Counted from the first letter of the stretch, positions 32,828 through 42,899 are shown. The stretch: DNA of 64,000 nt from Kitasatospora atroaurantiaca (GCF_007828955.1 NZ_VIVR01000001.1:4526001-4590000); one strand, 5' to 3'. Notes: generated by a model not told the origin, from the letters alone. A program made the numbers and translations.

Positions 32828-34432
32828 GTGACACTCCAGTCAGACCTCAGGCCCGCCCCTGCTGTGGTGATCCGCAGCCGGGTCGTGGCCGTCCTCCCGC
32901 CCGCCCGTCGCCGCACCCTTCTGCTGACGCTGCTCTGCTTCGCCGTCAGCCTCGCCATCGGCCTGCAGAAGTGGTCCGCCGTCCAGCTGGGCGGCTTCGA
33001 CCTCGGCATCTTCGACCAGGGTGTGCGCGGCTACGCGCACTTCGGGCTGCCGACCTCGGCGCTGAAGAGCTTCCACCACGAGTTCCCGCCGGGCTTCTCC
33101 CTGCTGGGCGACCACTTCTCGCCGGTCCTGGCCCTGTTGGCGCCGCTGTACTGGCTCTGGGACGACCCGCGCTCCCTGATCCTCGGTCAGGCGCTGCTCT
33201 TCGCGGCCGGTGTCCCGCTGATCCGCCGGATCGCCGCACGCAGCTTCGCGGCGGCCGACGCGCGCACCACTCGTCGCGCCACCGATCTGGCCGGCCTGGT
33301 GTACGGGCTCGGCTGGCCCCTGCTGATCGCGGCCCGGGGCGGCTTCCACGAGGTCGCCTTTGCCGTGCCCCTCACACTGCTCATGCTCGAACGCGGCCAG
33401 GCGCGCCGGTACGCCACGGCGGCCGTCGCGGCGGTTCTGCTGTGCTGCACGAAGGAAGACCTCGGGCTGATGGTCGGCGCCTTCGGGCTGGTCCTCATCC
33501 TCAGGGCCCGCCGCAGCCACGACCGGCGTGGCCTCGCGTACGGCCTGGGCCTGCTGCTCGGCGGTCCGCTCGCGGCGGTGGCCGCCATCCGGTGGCTGAT
33601 ACCCGCCATGGGCGGGCAGCCCGGCTACTACTGGAACTACGGCGAGCTCGGGCCCGACGCCGGCTCGGCCGCGGCCCACGTCCTGGGTGACCCGCTGCTG
33701 CTGGTGCAGGCGGCCTTCGGCGCACCGCTCAAGCCCCTGCTGCTGCTCTGGCTCGTCGGCACCACGCTCGCCCTGCCGCTGCGTTCGGCGACGGTGCTCT
33801 GCGCCGCGCCGCTGATCGCCGAGCGAATACTCTCCGACAACCCCAACCACTGGTCGATCGCCCGCCACTACGACGCCTTCCTCTGGCCCATCCTGCTCAC
33901 CGCCGCGCTGGAGGCACTCGGCCGGCTGTACGCCGACGAGCGCACCCGCCGTACCTCGCGCCGGCTCGGCGTGGCCGTGGCGGGACTCGCGCTGGCGGCC
34001 GCCGTGCCGCTGGGGCTGGTCGGCCTGTTCACGCCGTCCCAGTGGCAGCCGAAGGCCGGCGAGGCGGCGCTGGTCCGAGCGGCCGCGCAGATCCCCGACG
34101 GCGCCTCGGTGGAGGCGGACAACCAGGCCGCGCCCCGCCTCACCGCCCGCACGGACGTCGTGCTGGTCGACGGCACCCCGCGCGGCCGCGAGTACGTCCT
34201 GACCAGGTCCGACAAGCGCTCGTTCCCCTTCGCCACCGACCGGGAGCAGGCGGCGCGGATCGACCTGCTGCTGGCCCACGGCTACCGGCAGATCTGGGCC
34301 GAGGACGGCGTGGTGCTGCTGCACCGGACCGGTACGGAACCCGTCCCGGGCGTCCACGTCCCGGGCCCGGACAGCGTGCCGGTCCAGGACGTGGTGCCCT
34401 CCGATGTGGGCCACAACCTCTTCCGGGGCTGA
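32828..34432 (+). CDS. DUF2079 membrane protein
   Basis: A 534-residue protein with about 11 membrane helices and the DUF2079 lines FDLGIFDQGVRGY (near 56-68), LLGDHFSPVLALLAP (near 91-105) and a later NPNHWSIARHYDAFLWP. The family resembles GT-C glycosyltransferases, with the acidic D-x-G-I-F-D site on the first outer loop. A soluble C-terminal part (about 410-534) follows. The GTG start lies 1 bp past the preceding GT87 stop, so both are likely co-translated and act in the same envelope glycan pathway. Precise substrate unknown. Confidence 0.82.
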   Translation: MTLQSDLRPAPAVVIRSRVVAVLPPARRRTLLLTLLCFAVSLAIGLQKWSAVQLGGFDLGIFDQGVRGYAHFGLPTSALKSFHHEFPPGFSLLGDHFSPVLALLAPLYWLWDDPRSLILGQALLFAAGVPLIRRIAARSFAAADARTTRRATDLAGLVYGLGWPLLIAARGGFHEVAFAVPLTLLMLERGQARRYATAAVAAVLLCCTKEDLGLMVGAFGLVLILRARRSHDRRGLAYGLGLLLGGPLAAVAAIRWLIPAMGGQPGYYWNYGELGPDAGSAAAHVLGDPLLLVQAAFGAPLKPLLLLWLVGTTLALPLRSATVLCAAPLIAERILSDNPNHWSIARHYDAFLWPILLTAALEALGRLYADERTRRTSRRLGVAVAGLALAAAVPLGLVGLFTPSQWQPKAGEAALVRAAAQIPDGASVEADNQAAPRLTARTDVVLVDGTPRGREYVLTRSDKRSFPFATDREQAARIDLLLAHGYRQIWAEDGVVLLHRTGTEPVPGVHVPGPDSVPVQDVVPSDVGHNLFRG

Positions 34433-34657
34433 GACCTAGCCTGCCGCGCCCCGCTGCGCCGCCTGCGAACTGTCCGGTTTGTCCAGAGCCGTATGACGAT
34501 TCGTACAAGGCGGACTGCGGGGTGCAACCGTTTGCGTGACTGGTGCATTCGCGGGGTACTGTCCCATCTTTGTTCGGTTGGTCCGCGTTGTCTCCCCACG
34601 AGGCATCTGCGGAGCAGCCGCTAGGACACCCTCCCCCGCCTAGAAGGAACCACCGCG

Positions 34658-36139
34658 TTGACCTCCCACAGCTCCCTCGGTGAGCGTCTGTTCAGACGGA
34701 AGCCGGTCGCCAGTCTCATCGCCGAGAGCGGGGCCGCCGACGCCCTGCCCGCCGGGGCGCCCGAGGAGGGCGGCCGCTCCGGGATCCATCTGCGCCGATC
34801 GATCGGGCTGTGGCAGCTCTCCTCGATCGGTATCGGGGCGACGGTCGGCACCGGGATCTTCTTCGTGCTGAGCAGCGCGGTGCCCGAGGCCGGCCCCGCG
34901 GTCATCCTGTCCTTCCTGATCGCCGCCGTCACGGCCGGCCTCACCGCCCTCTGTTACGCCGAGATGGCCTCCGCCATCCCGGTCTCGGGCTCCTCGTACT
35001 CGTACGCCTACGCGACCCTGGGCGAGGTCGTCGCCTTCGGGGTGGGCGTCTGCCTGCTGCTCGAGTACGGCGTCTCGGCCTCCGCGATCGCGGTGAGCTG
35101 GGGGCAGTACCTCAACAAGTTCTTCGACCTGGCCTTCGGCTTCCAGATCCCCGACTGGATGGCGGCCCCGCCCGGCGACGGCGGCTACTTCAACCTGCCG
35201 GCCGTGATCCTGGTGGCCATGGTGGTCTTCCTGCTGATCCGCGGCGTGGGCGAGTCGGCCAAGGTCAACGCGACCATGGTGGGCATCAAGATCGTCATCC
35301 TGGTGCTCTTCATCGCGATCGGCCTGACCGGCTTCCACTCCGGCAACCTCCGCGACTTCATGCCGCTGGGCTTCGGCGGCGTGCAGGTGGCCGCGTCCAG
35401 CATCTTCTTCTCGTTCATCGGCCTGGACGCCGTGTCCACCGCCGGCGAGGAGGTCAAGAACCCGCGCCGCACCCTGCCGCTGGCGATCATCATCTCGCTG
35501 GTCGTGGTGACCCTGCTGTACGTCGGCGTCGCGCTCGCCGCGATCGGCGCCCAGCACTGGCAGCTGTTCGACGGCCAGGAGGCCGGGCTCGCCCAGATCC
35601 TCCAGGACATCACCGGTCAGACCTGGCCGGCCATGCTGTTCGCGATCGGCGCCATCATCTCGATCTTCAGCGTCACCCTGGTCGTGATCTACGGCCAGAC
35701 CCGGATCCTGTACTCGATGGGCCGCGACGGCATGCTGCCCAAGAAGTTCGCCGAGGTCTCGCCGCGTACCGGCACGCCGGTCTGGAACACCGTGGTGGTC
35801 GGCATCGCCGTGGCCGTCCTGGCCGCCTTCGTGCCGCTGGACATCCTGACCGACCTGACCAGCCTGGGCACCCTGGTCGCCTTCTCGGTCGTCTCGGTCG
35901 GCGTGATCATCCTGCGCCGCACCCAGCCGGACCTGCCGCGCGGCTTCAAGGTGCCCGGCTACCCGGTCGTCCCGCTGCTCAGCGTCGGCTTCTGCGCCTA
36001 CCTGATCTACGGGCTGCACCCGCTGACCTACCTGTTCTTCGGGATCGCGCTCGCCCTGGCCGCCGCCGTCTACTTCGGCTACAGCATCAAGCACTCCCGG
36101 CTGAACCAGCCCGAGCCCGAGCTCGCGAAGGTCGCCTGA
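34658..36139 (+). CDS. APC family amino acid permease (cationic amino acid transporter type)
   Basis: A 493-residue transporter with about 12-13 helices. After a soluble lead of about 48 residues comes IGIGATVGTGIFFVLS, the unwound first helix that holds the substrate carboxylate in APC transporters, then YAEMASAIPVSGSSYSYAYATLGE. FSFIGLDAVSTAGEEVKNPRR (near 250-270) is typical of the CAT/YfnA branch. It imports amino acids with protons. The start is TTG at 34658 with AGAAGGAAC upstream. A strong hairpin at 36148-36183 ends it. Confidence 0.88.
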   Translation: MTSHSSLGERLFRRKPVASLIAESGAADALPAGAPEEGGRSGIHLRRSIGLWQLSSIGIGATVGTGIFFVLSSAVPEAGPAVILSFLIAAVTAGLTALCYAEMASAIPVSGSSYSYAYATLGEVVAFGVGVCLLLEYGVSASAIAVSWGQYLNKFFDLAFGFQIPDWMAAPPGDGGYFNLPAVILVAMVVFLLIRGVGESAKVNATMVGIKIVILVLFIAIGLTGFHSGNLRDFMPLGFGGVQVAASSIFFSFIGLDAVSTAGEEVKNPRRTLPLAIIISLVVVTLLYVGVALAAIGAQHWQLFDGQEAGLAQILQDITGQTWPAMLFAIGAIISIFSVTLVVIYGQTRILYSMGRDGMLPKKFAEVSPRTGTPVWNTVVVGIAVAVLAAFVPLDILTDLTSLGTLVAFSVVSVGVIILRRTQPDLPRGFKVPGYPVVPLLSVGFCAYLIYGLHPLTYLFFGIALALAAAVYFGYSIKHSRLNQPEPELAKVA

Positions 36140-36147
36140 CCCCTGCC

Positions 36148-36183
36148 GTGCGGGCTGCCGAGGATGTTCTTGGCAGCCCGCAC
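36148..36183 (+). terminator. hairpin after the amino acid permease
   Basis: A 12-bp perfect stem (GTGCGGGCTGCC with GGCAGCCCGCAC), 12-base loop, 8 bp past the stop. No T tract. Confidence 0.7.
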
Positions 36184-36252
36184 GCAAGAGCTGCACACAA
36201 CAAGCGCTCTGCCTCCCACGACAGCACACATATGACGCCCTAACCTTCCACC

Positions 36253-37584
36253 ATGGTGAGCACCCGTACGTCCGACGTCCCGGAGCGGGCGGGAAGCACC
36301 CGTTTCGACGTGTGGGAGCCCGGACGCGGCTCCTGGTGGTGGTTCCTCCGGTACCGCCCCGGCCGTGCCGGCCGCCTGCTCGGGCGAAGATCCGTGCCGG
36401 CGCTCGGCTGCGCCGTCGCGGCCGGCTGGGCGGAGGCCTTCCCGCTCGTCTCCGACATCCCCAACCAGGTCTTCTGGGGCACCACCGCCGCCCCCGCGTA
36501 CGCCCTGGCGGGCCTGTTCTGCCTGACCCTGCCGCGCCGGATCGCCTACCGGGCGGCCGCCGCCGTGGCCCTGCTCGGCGCCGTCCTGGTCCCGCTGGTG
36601 GTCCTGGCCCTGCGCGGCCTGCACCAGTCCGAGGTGATGGTGGTCGAACGCTCGGCCCACCTGCTGCTGCACACCGGAACGCCGTACCTGCCCGACCCGG
36701 TCGTGGTCACCGACTACAACCCGTACCTGCCCGCGATGACGCTCTTCGGCCTTCCGCGGGCGGCGCTGGGCAGCTCGAACCCGGTCGCCCTGGTGGCCGG
36801 CGACGCCCGGATCTGGTTCGCGCTGACCTTCCTGAGCTGTCTGCTGGTCTGCTGGCGACTGCTGCGCCCGAGCGGGGAGGGGTCCGCCCTGCTGTCGCTG
36901 GCGGCCCTGACCGCCTCACCGCTGATCGGCCTCACCCTGGCCGTCGGCGGGGTCGACCTGCCGCTGATCGGGGTCTGCTGTCTGGCGATGGCGCTGGCCG
37001 CCCGGGGCCGGGCCGTCCCGGCAGGGCTGGTCCTCGCCCTCGCCTGCACCCTTAAGTGGACGGCCTGGCCGGCCCTGCCGGTGGCCGTCCTGCTGCTCTG
37101 GCGGCTGTACGGGCGGCGCCCGGCCGCCCGCGCCACCCTCACCGCCGTCGCGGTGAGCACCGCCGTGATCCTGCCGTTCGTCCTGACCCAGGCCCAGGCC
37201 CTGCGCGAGCAGGTGGTCCGCTTCCCGCTCGGCCTGACGGCCGTGCACACCCCGGCGGGCAGCCCGCTGCCCGGCAAGATACTGGCCGGCTTCGGCCCGA
37301 TCGGCCACACCATCTCGCTGACCCTGCTCTGTCTGGGGGGCCTGGCCGTCGCCCTCTGGCTGCTGGCCTACCCGCCGACCTCGGCGGTCGCCGCCTGCGA
37401 CCTGCTGGCCGCCGGGCTCACCGTGGCCTTCATGCTCGCCCCGGCGGGCCGCTTCGGGTACCTCGCACTGCCGACCGTCCTGGTCCTCTGGCCCCGCCTC
37501 GCCGCGGGCGCCCTCCCGTTCCACCGCCGGCCACCCCGCTCACCGCGGCCACCGGTCACCACCCTGACGGGGATACAGCTCTAG
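36253..37584 (+). CDS. GT87-like membrane glycosyltransferase
   Basis: A 443-residue protein with about ten membrane helices. The first outer loop carries SEVMVVERSAHLLLHTGTPY and then VVTDYNPYLPAMTLFGLPR, where an acidic residue and the YNPYLP line replace the usual YPP of GT87/DUF2029 enzymes. A conserved LKWTAWP line occurs mid-protein. It is probably a polyprenol-phosphate-dependent sugar transferase acting outside; donor and acceptor unknown. No clear ribosome site precedes the ATG at 36253. A palindromic repeat follows the gene. Confidence 0.7.
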   Translation: MVSTRTSDVPERAGSTRFDVWEPGRGSWWWFLRYRPGRAGRLLGRRSVPALGCAVAAGWAEAFPLVSDIPNQVFWGTTAAPAYALAGLFCLTLPRRIAYRAAAAVALLGAVLVPLVVLALRGLHQSEVMVVERSAHLLLHTGTPYLPDPVVVTDYNPYLPAMTLFGLPRAALGSSNPVALVAGDARIWFALTFLSCLLVCWRLLRPSGEGSALLSLAALTASPLIGLTLAVGGVDLPLIGVCCLAMALAARGRAVPAGLVLALACTLKWTAWPALPVAVLLLWRLYGRRPAARATLTAVAVSTAVILPFVLTQAQALREQVVRFPLGLTAVHTPAGSPLPGKILAGFGPIGHTISLTLLCLGGLAVALWLLAYPPTSAVAACDLLAAGLTVAFMLAPAGRFGYLALPTVLVLWPRLAAGALPFHRRPPRSPRPPVTTLTGIQL

Positions 37585-37614
37585 CTTTTGGGCATGCGGC
37601 CGGCCATGCACTGT

Positions 37615-37694
37615 CCAGGGGCGCGGGGAACTGCGCGAGATCGGAAGGCGACGACCTGTGCCCTACCGCTTCGCGCAGTTCCCCGCGCCCCTGG
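37615..37694. repeat. palindromic intergenic repeat, copy 2
   Basis: Arms GGGGCGCGGGGAACTGCGCGA and its near-complement enclose GATCGGAAGGC. It is the reverse-orientation match of 7131-7207 and lies between two genes read in the same direction. It could act as a terminator of the preceding gene. Confidence 0.88.
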
Positions 37695-37788
37695 GGTTGC
37701 CGTACCTGCGTGGCCTGACACCGGCTCAGCCGTCCGGTACGGGACGATGGCCCGGACGGACAGGTGCGGGTGGCGTGGGAGTCGTGGC

Positions 37789-39360
37789 ATGGGTGAGCAG
37801 CAGGGTTCGGGGACCAACCGGCGGCGGTTTCTCGGGCTGGCGGTCGGTACGGCGGCCGCGCTGAGCGCGTGCGGCCCGGGCGGGGGCCGCCCGGCCGGCC
37901 CGGCGGCCGCCGAGCTCGGCACCCAGCCTTCCGCCGTCACCCCGAGACCGAGCCCGTCCGCCACCCAGGCCGAGAACGAGCGCCCGGGCAACGCCGACTG
38001 GGGCGTCTCGGCCGCAGGCCCGCAGCAGGCCGTCGAGGGCTTCGCCGACCGGGTGAGCGTGCTCCCCGGCGAGCAGTTCGGCCTGCACGTCTCCACCACC
38101 GCACCCGGCTTCACCGTCTCGGCGTACCGGATGGGCTGGTACGGCGGCGCCCGGGCCCGCCTGGTCTGGCGCTCGGAGCGGGTGCCCGGCAGCAGGCAGC
38201 CGGACGCCACCGTCGACCAGCGCACCCGGACGGTGCGCACCGGCTGGGCGCGGACCACCACCGTCGACACCAAGGGCTGGCCCGAGGGCAGCTACCTGCT
38301 GCGCCTGGACGCCGAGGGCGGGGCAGGCCAGCGGTTCGTTCCGATCACCGTCCGCTCCCGCTCCACCACCGGGAAGACCGTGATCGTGAACGCCGTGGCC
38401 ACCTGGCAGGCCTACAACGAGTGGGGCGGTTACAACCTGTACAACGGCCCGACCGGCGGCCTGGCGACCCGCTCGCTGGAGGTCACCTTCGACCGCCCGT
38501 ACAAGTACGACGACGGCGCCGGGCTCTTCCTGGTGTACGAGGCCCCGCTGATCGCCCTGGCCGAGCGGCTCGGCATCCCGCTCGCGTACACCACCGGCGT
38601 GGACCTCGCCCGCGAGCCCGAGCTGTTGCACGGCGCGGCGGCCGTGGTCTCGCTGGGCCACGACGAGTACTGGTCCCCCGAGCAGCGGCAGCACGTCACC
38701 GCCGCCCGGGACGCCGGGACCAACGTGGCGATCCTGGGGGCCAACTGCTGCTACCGCCGGGTCCGCTTCGAGCCGTCCGAGCTGGGCCCCGACCGCACCG
38801 TGGTCTGCTACAAGGGCGCGTACGCGGACGACCCCGGCTACCGCGCCGGCAAGCCCGCCACCACCGACTTCCGCGCCCAGCCCGGCGCCGATCCGGAGAG
38901 CTCGCTGCTCGGGGTGATCTACGACGGGTACCCGGTGGACGCCCCGTACGTGGTTACCAACCCCGGCCACTGGCTCTTCGCCGGTACGGGGGTGAAGAGC
39001 GGCGACAGCTTCCCGCACCTGGTCGGCGTGGAGTACGACCGGGTGATCACGAGCTTTCCGACGCCCCGGCCGATCGAGATCCTGGCGCACTCCCCGGTGG
39101 TCTGCGAGGGCCGGCACAGCTTCGCCGACTCGGCGTACTACACCACGCCCGGCGGTGCCGGGGTCTTCGCGAGTGGCACCATGCGCTGGGTCGAGGCGCT
39201 GGACGCCCACGGCCCGGGCGGCTCCAAGGCCGACCACGGGATGGACGCCAGGGCCGGGGAGCTCACCCGGAAGGTCACCGAGAACCTGCTCAGGGCCTTT
39301 GCCGCCGGGCCGGCGGCGAAGGCCCACCCCGCCAATGACAACCTGCCCGCCAACGGCTAG
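37789..39360 (+). CDS. Tat-exported N,N-dimethylformamidase beta-subunit-like lipoprotein
   Basis: A 523-residue protein. A twin-arginine signal (NRRRFLGLAVG, 10-20) is followed by lipobox LSAC with Cys28, then a Ser/Pro linker, so a folded lipoprotein on the outer membrane face. Residues about 75-170 form a beta-sandwich (FTVSAYRMGWYGG), and about 180-510 match the dimethylformamidase beta-subunit-like domain: VATWQAYNEWGGYNLYN, VSLGHDEYWSPEQR and VGVEYDRV. Proteins of this family are widespread in actinobacteria and their substrates are mostly unknown; true formamidase activity should not be assumed. The stop overlaps the stop of the convergent PBP gene by sharing CTAG. Confidence 0.82.
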   Translation: MGEQQGSGTNRRRFLGLAVGTAAALSACGPGGGRPAGPAAAELGTQPSAVTPRPSPSATQAENERPGNADWGVSAAGPQQAVEGFADRVSVLPGEQFGLHVSTTAPGFTVSAYRMGWYGGARARLVWRSERVPGSRQPDATVDQRTRTVRTGWARTTTVDTKGWPEGSYLLRLDAEGGAGQRFVPITVRSRSTTGKTVIVNAVATWQAYNEWGGYNLYNGPTGGLATRSLEVTFDRPYKYDDGAGLFLVYEAPLIALAERLGIPLAYTTGVDLAREPELLHGAAAVVSLGHDEYWSPEQRQHVTAARDAGTNVAILGANCCYRRVRFEPSELGPDRTVVCYKGAYADDPGYRAGKPATTDFRAQPGADPESSLLGVIYDGYPVDAPYVVTNPGHWLFAGTGVKSGDSFPHLVGVEYDRVITSFPTPRPIEILAHSPVVCEGRHSFADSAYYTTPGGAGVFASGTMRWVEALDAHGPGGSKADHGMDARAGELTRKVTENLLRAFAAGPAAKAHPANDNLPANG

Positions 39361-40991
39361 CCGCGGTTGCCGGCCTGCAGCACCAGCGCCGCCGCAGGAC
39401 CGGCCGCGTCTGCACCATGGCCACCGCCGCCGACCTCCACGGCGACGGCCAGATTCCCGCGGAAGGAGGTGAACCAGCTGTTGTCGTTCTGACCGTTGAC
39501 CTGCGCGGTGCCGGTCTTGGCCCCGGCGTCACCCGGAATGCCGTCGATCTTGGCGGCGGTGCCGCTGGTGACGGTCTGGCGCATCATCTGGCGCAGCGCC
39601 TGCAGGGTGCCCGAGGAGAGCTTCCGCTCGGCGGACATCTGCTCCGAGCCGGGGATCAGGATCGGCTGGTGGAAGGTCCCGTTCTGCACGGTGGCGGCGA
39701 CGGAGGCCATCGACAGCGAGCTCATCGTGATGCTGCCCTGGCCGATGAACTGGGCGGCCCGCTGGTTGGGGTTGGCGGGGGCGGGCACCTTCGCGGGAGC
39801 CAGCACCAGGCCGGTCTTCCAGGCCGGGCCGAGGCCGAAGACCTGCTTCGCCGTGTCCTCCAGCTCGCTGCCCTTGAGGTTGGCCATCCCGGCCCTGATG
39901 AAGGCGGTGTTGCAGGACTGGGCGAAGTCCTTCGTCATGCTCCAGTCCTCGTGGCCGCCGTCGAAGTCGTTCTTGAAGTGCTGGCCCATCACCGTGAGGT
40001 CATCAGGGCAGGACATCGCGGCGTCCGCGCTGACGCCGGCCTCCAGCAGCGCGGCGGCTGTGAGCACCTTCATGGTCGAACCGGGGGCGGTGGCGCCCAG
40101 GAAGGCGCGGTTCTGGCCGGTGGTCGGCGCGTTGGCGATGGCCAGGATGTTGCCGGTGCTGGGCTCGATGGCGACCAGTGAGGCGGGCCGGCTGCCGCCC
40201 GCGGAGGCCTGCTGCACCGCCTTCTCGGCCTGGGCCTGCAGCCCGGCGTCCAGGGTCAGCTTGAGGGACTGCCCGGCCTTGGGGTCCTTGATCGTGAACA
40301 GCTGCTCGGCAGGCTTCGCCCCGGCGTCGTCGCTGATCACCACGCCGGTCCCGGCGTCGCCCGGGTTGCCGGCGGCCTTCTCCTTGAGGGAGGTGAGCAG
40401 CGGGGTCAGCGAGGGGAAGTTCAGCGGCTTGCTGTTGCGGTCCAGCACCGTGCCGGACGCGGCGTAGACGGGCTTCACCGAGATGGTCTCGCCGGCGTCC
40501 AGCTTCGGGTGGATCACGCTCGGCGCCCAGTGCACGGCGGCCTTGCCGTCGCTCATCTTCACCAGGCCGAGCAGGCCGTCGTACGTCCAGGGGTTCCCGG
40601 TCTCGGCGAACTCGACCTTCGCCTTGAAGGTGAGCGACACCTGGTTGGCGGCGGACGCGGTGCCCGGCCCACCGGCGGCCAGGGAGATCGCGCTCGGCTT
40701 GACCTTGTCCTTGAAACCCGTGAGCGCCAGGAGGGCCGCGTCCGGCTTGTCGGTCTGCGCGGAGGCACCCGACAGATCGCCCTTGGCCCAGGCGTCCAGG
40801 AAGGCCTTGGCCCCGGCCGCCGCCTGGTCCGCGGTGGGCGCCTCGGCCACCACCGTCCGCGGCTTGGGCGGTCCGGACTTCGACTCGGAGCCCCCGGTCA
40901 GTGCGGTGGCGATGTTGTACGCCCCGTACCCCCCGACCGCGAGCATGCCGGTACAGACGGTGGCGATGCCTATTTTCACGCCCTTGTTCAT
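39357..40991 (-). CDS. class B penicillin-binding protein with MecA_N-like domain
   Basis: A 544-residue protein. An N-terminal membrane helix (about 6-28) precedes an NTF2-like MecA_N region (about 45-150, with FLDAWAKGDLSGA), then a pedestal and a transpeptidase domain with STMK (nucleophile Ser305), SCN and KTG (492-494). MecA_N domains occur in PBP2a of staphylococci and PBP3 of bacilli, which can have low beta-lactam affinity; that property here is inference. The ATG at 40991 has GGGGGAAC upstream. It ends convergently with the lipoprotein gene, the two stop codons overlapping. Together with pmt it forms the expected envelope neighbourhood. Confidence 0.9.
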   Translation of the reverse strand: MNKGVKIGIATVCTGMLAVGGYGAYNIATALTGGSESKSGPPKPRTVVAEAPTADQAAAGAKAFLDAWAKGDLSGASAQTDKPDAALLALTGFKDKVKPSAISLAAGGPGTASAANQVSLTFKAKVEFAETGNPWTYDGLLGLVKMSDGKAAVHWAPSVIHPKLDAGETISVKPVYAASGTVLDRNSKPLNFPSLTPLLTSLKEKAAGNPGDAGTGVVISDDAGAKPAEQLFTIKDPKAGQSLKLTLDAGLQAQAEKAVQQASAGGSRPASLVAIEPSTGNILAIANAPTTGQNRAFLGATAPGSTMKVLTAAALLEAGVSADAAMSCPDDLTVMGQHFKNDFDGGHEDWSMTKDFAQSCNTAFIRAGMANLKGSELEDTAKQVFGLGPAWKTGLVLAPAKVPAPANPNQRAAQFIGQGSITMSSLSMASVAATVQNGTFHQPILIPGSEQMSAERKLSSGTLQALRQMMRQTVTSGTAAKIDGIPGDAGAKTGTAQVNGQNDNSWFTSFRGNLAVAVEVGGGGHGADAAGPAAALVLQAGNRG

Positions 40992-41051
40992 GGTGCCGTT
41001 CCCCCCCATGGGTAATGCGATGGCCGACCCGGTCACCCCGGGCCGCGAGCG

Positions 41052-42899
41052 TCAGATCCAACTGGTGAACCACATCCGGGCCCGCCAGTCGTCCATCGGA
41101 ATCGTCTCTCCCGTATACAGCGGGTAGAAGTACAGAAAGTTCCACATGACAGCCAGAATCAGCAGCCCGGCTCCTGTGGCGCCGATCACACGCCGGTCCC
41201 GCGAGGCGTTCGCCGGGCCGATCAGGGCCCCGATCATCATGGTCACGGCGAGCACCAGGAACGGGACGAAGGCCACCGCGTAGAACAGGAAGATCGTCCG
41301 CTGCTGGTACATGAACCACGGCAGGTACCCGGCCGCCAGGCCGCACAGGATCGCCCCTGCTCGCCAGTCCCGGCGCAGCGCCCAGCGGTACAGGCAGTAC
41401 AGCAGCGCCACGACGCCCGCCCACCACAGCAGCGGCGTGCCGATCCCGAGCACCTCGCGGGCGCACTCGCTCGCCCGGCAGCCGGGCTGGCCGGACTTCG
41501 GCGACTCGTAGAAGTACGACACCGGCCGGCCCAGCACCAGCCAGCTCCACGGGTTCGACTGGTAGGTGTGCGGGCTGGTCAGGTGGGTGTGGAAGTCGTA
41601 CATCGTGGCGTGGTAGTGCCAGAGGCTGCGCAGCGCGTCCGGCACCCAGGTCATGTCCACCTGGAACGGCATCTTGATGCCCTGGACGTACTCCGGGGAC
41701 AGCCCCGCCCGGTGCACCGCCCAGTCGCGGCCGTAGCCGCCCTGGCCGGGGACGCTGCTGCTGAGGAACCAGCCCGTCCAGGAGGCCAGGTACACCGAGG
41801 CGGCCACCAGCGGCATCACCAGCAGGGCCAGGGACGCGTCCCAGATCCCGAAGGCCAGCCAGCGCCTCGCCCCCGCCAGCCGCCGTGCGCTCGCGTCCCA
41901 GAGGGCACCGAGCAGCCAGAAGGCCGCCAGCATGTACAGGCCGCTCCACTTGGTCGCGCAGGTCAGCCCGATGCAGACCGCCGCAGCCAGCCGGTACGGG
42001 CGCCAGCCGAGGAAGAGCCACTCCCCGCCCGGCTCCGTCTCCAGCCGGCGGGCGATCAGGCCGCGCGTGCGGTCGCGGTCCAGTAGCAGGAAGCCGAAGG
42101 CGGCCAGGCACCAGAACATCACCACCAGGTCGAGCAGCGCCGCCCGGCTCATCACGAAGTGCAGGCCGTCCACCGACAGCAGCAGCCCGGCCACACAGCC
42201 GAGCAGGGTGGAGCGGAACAGCCGCCGCCCGATCCGGGCGATCATCAGGATCGACAGCGTGCCGAGCACCGCCATCATGAACCGCCACCCGAACGGGTTC
42301 ATCCCGTACAGCTGCTCGCCCAGCCCGATCAGCCACTTCCCGACCGGCGGGTGGACGATGTACGACGGGTCGGTCCGGAACGGGATGGACTGGTCGGGGG
42401 CCATGATCTTCGCGTTGGCGTCGTCCGGCCAGGCGATCTCGTAGCCGCCGTGCCAGAGCGCGTAGGCGTCCTTGGCGTAGTACGTCTCGTCGAAGATCAG
42501 TGCGCTCGGCTCGCCGAGGTTGCTGAAGCGCAGTACCCCGCCGAAGAGCGCCACAGCGAGCGGCCCGAGCCAGCCCGACCAGCGGCAGAGCCAGGACCAG
42601 AGCGCGGCCGGGAGCACGATGCCCCACCCGGCGAGCAGCGGTGACGGTTCCACCCGGCGCGGCGTCACCCCGGGGCCGTCCGGCATGGGGGGCATCAGCT
42701 GCTCGGCCAGGTCCGGCCGCTCGGGCGCCCGGTAGCCGTACCTGGCCAGGCCGCGCTGCCAGGCGGAGCGCACCGGCCCGGCCTCGCGCGGCGCCGGTAC
42801 GACGGACTCCGCCGTCGGCCCGTCGGCCGTGCCCACGCTCAGCAGACCCACGCCACCCTGCTCGGTGTGGTCCACGCCAGTAGGCGTCTCAGGTGCCAT
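41052..42899 (-). CDS. pmt: dolichyl-phosphate-mannose-type protein O-mannosyltransferase
   Basis: A 615-residue membrane protein. A soluble lead of about 90 residues is followed by about ten helices. The first outer loop has IFDETYYAKDAY, with the catalytic D137-E138 pair of PMT enzymes, and later VHPPVGKWLI, ATKWSGLY and YHATMYDFHTHL, all typical of GT39. It transfers mannose from polyprenyl-phosphate-mannose to Thr/Ser of exported proteins. The ATG at 42899 is preferred to one seven codons earlier (42920) by spacing and conservation; neither has a strong ribosome site. It is divergent from rsmI across 240 bp. Confidence 0.9.
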   Translation of the reverse strand: MAPETPTGVDHTEQGGVGLLSVGTADGPTAESVVPAPREAGPVRSAWQRGLARYGYRAPERPDLAEQLMPPMPDGPGVTPRRVEPSPLLAGWGIVLPAALWSWLCRWSGWLGPLAVALFGGVLRFSNLGEPSALIFDETYYAKDAYALWHGGYEIAWPDDANAKIMAPDQSIPFRTDPSYIVHPPVGKWLIGLGEQLYGMNPFGWRFMMAVLGTLSILMIARIGRRLFRSTLLGCVAGLLLSVDGLHFVMSRAALLDLVVMFWCLAAFGFLLLDRDRTRGLIARRLETEPGGEWLFLGWRPYRLAAAVCIGLTCATKWSGLYMLAAFWLLGALWDASARRLAGARRWLAFGIWDASLALLVMPLVAASVYLASWTGWFLSSSVPGQGGYGRDWAVHRAGLSPEYVQGIKMPFQVDMTWVPDALRSLWHYHATMYDFHTHLTSPHTYQSNPWSWLVLGRPVSYFYESPKSGQPGCRASECAREVLGIGTPLLWWAGVVALLYCLYRWALRRDWRAGAILCGLAAGYLPWFMYQQRTIFLFYAVAFVPFLVLAVTMMIGALIGPANASRDRRVIGATGAGLLILAVMWNFLYFYPLYTGETIPMDDWRARMWFTSWI

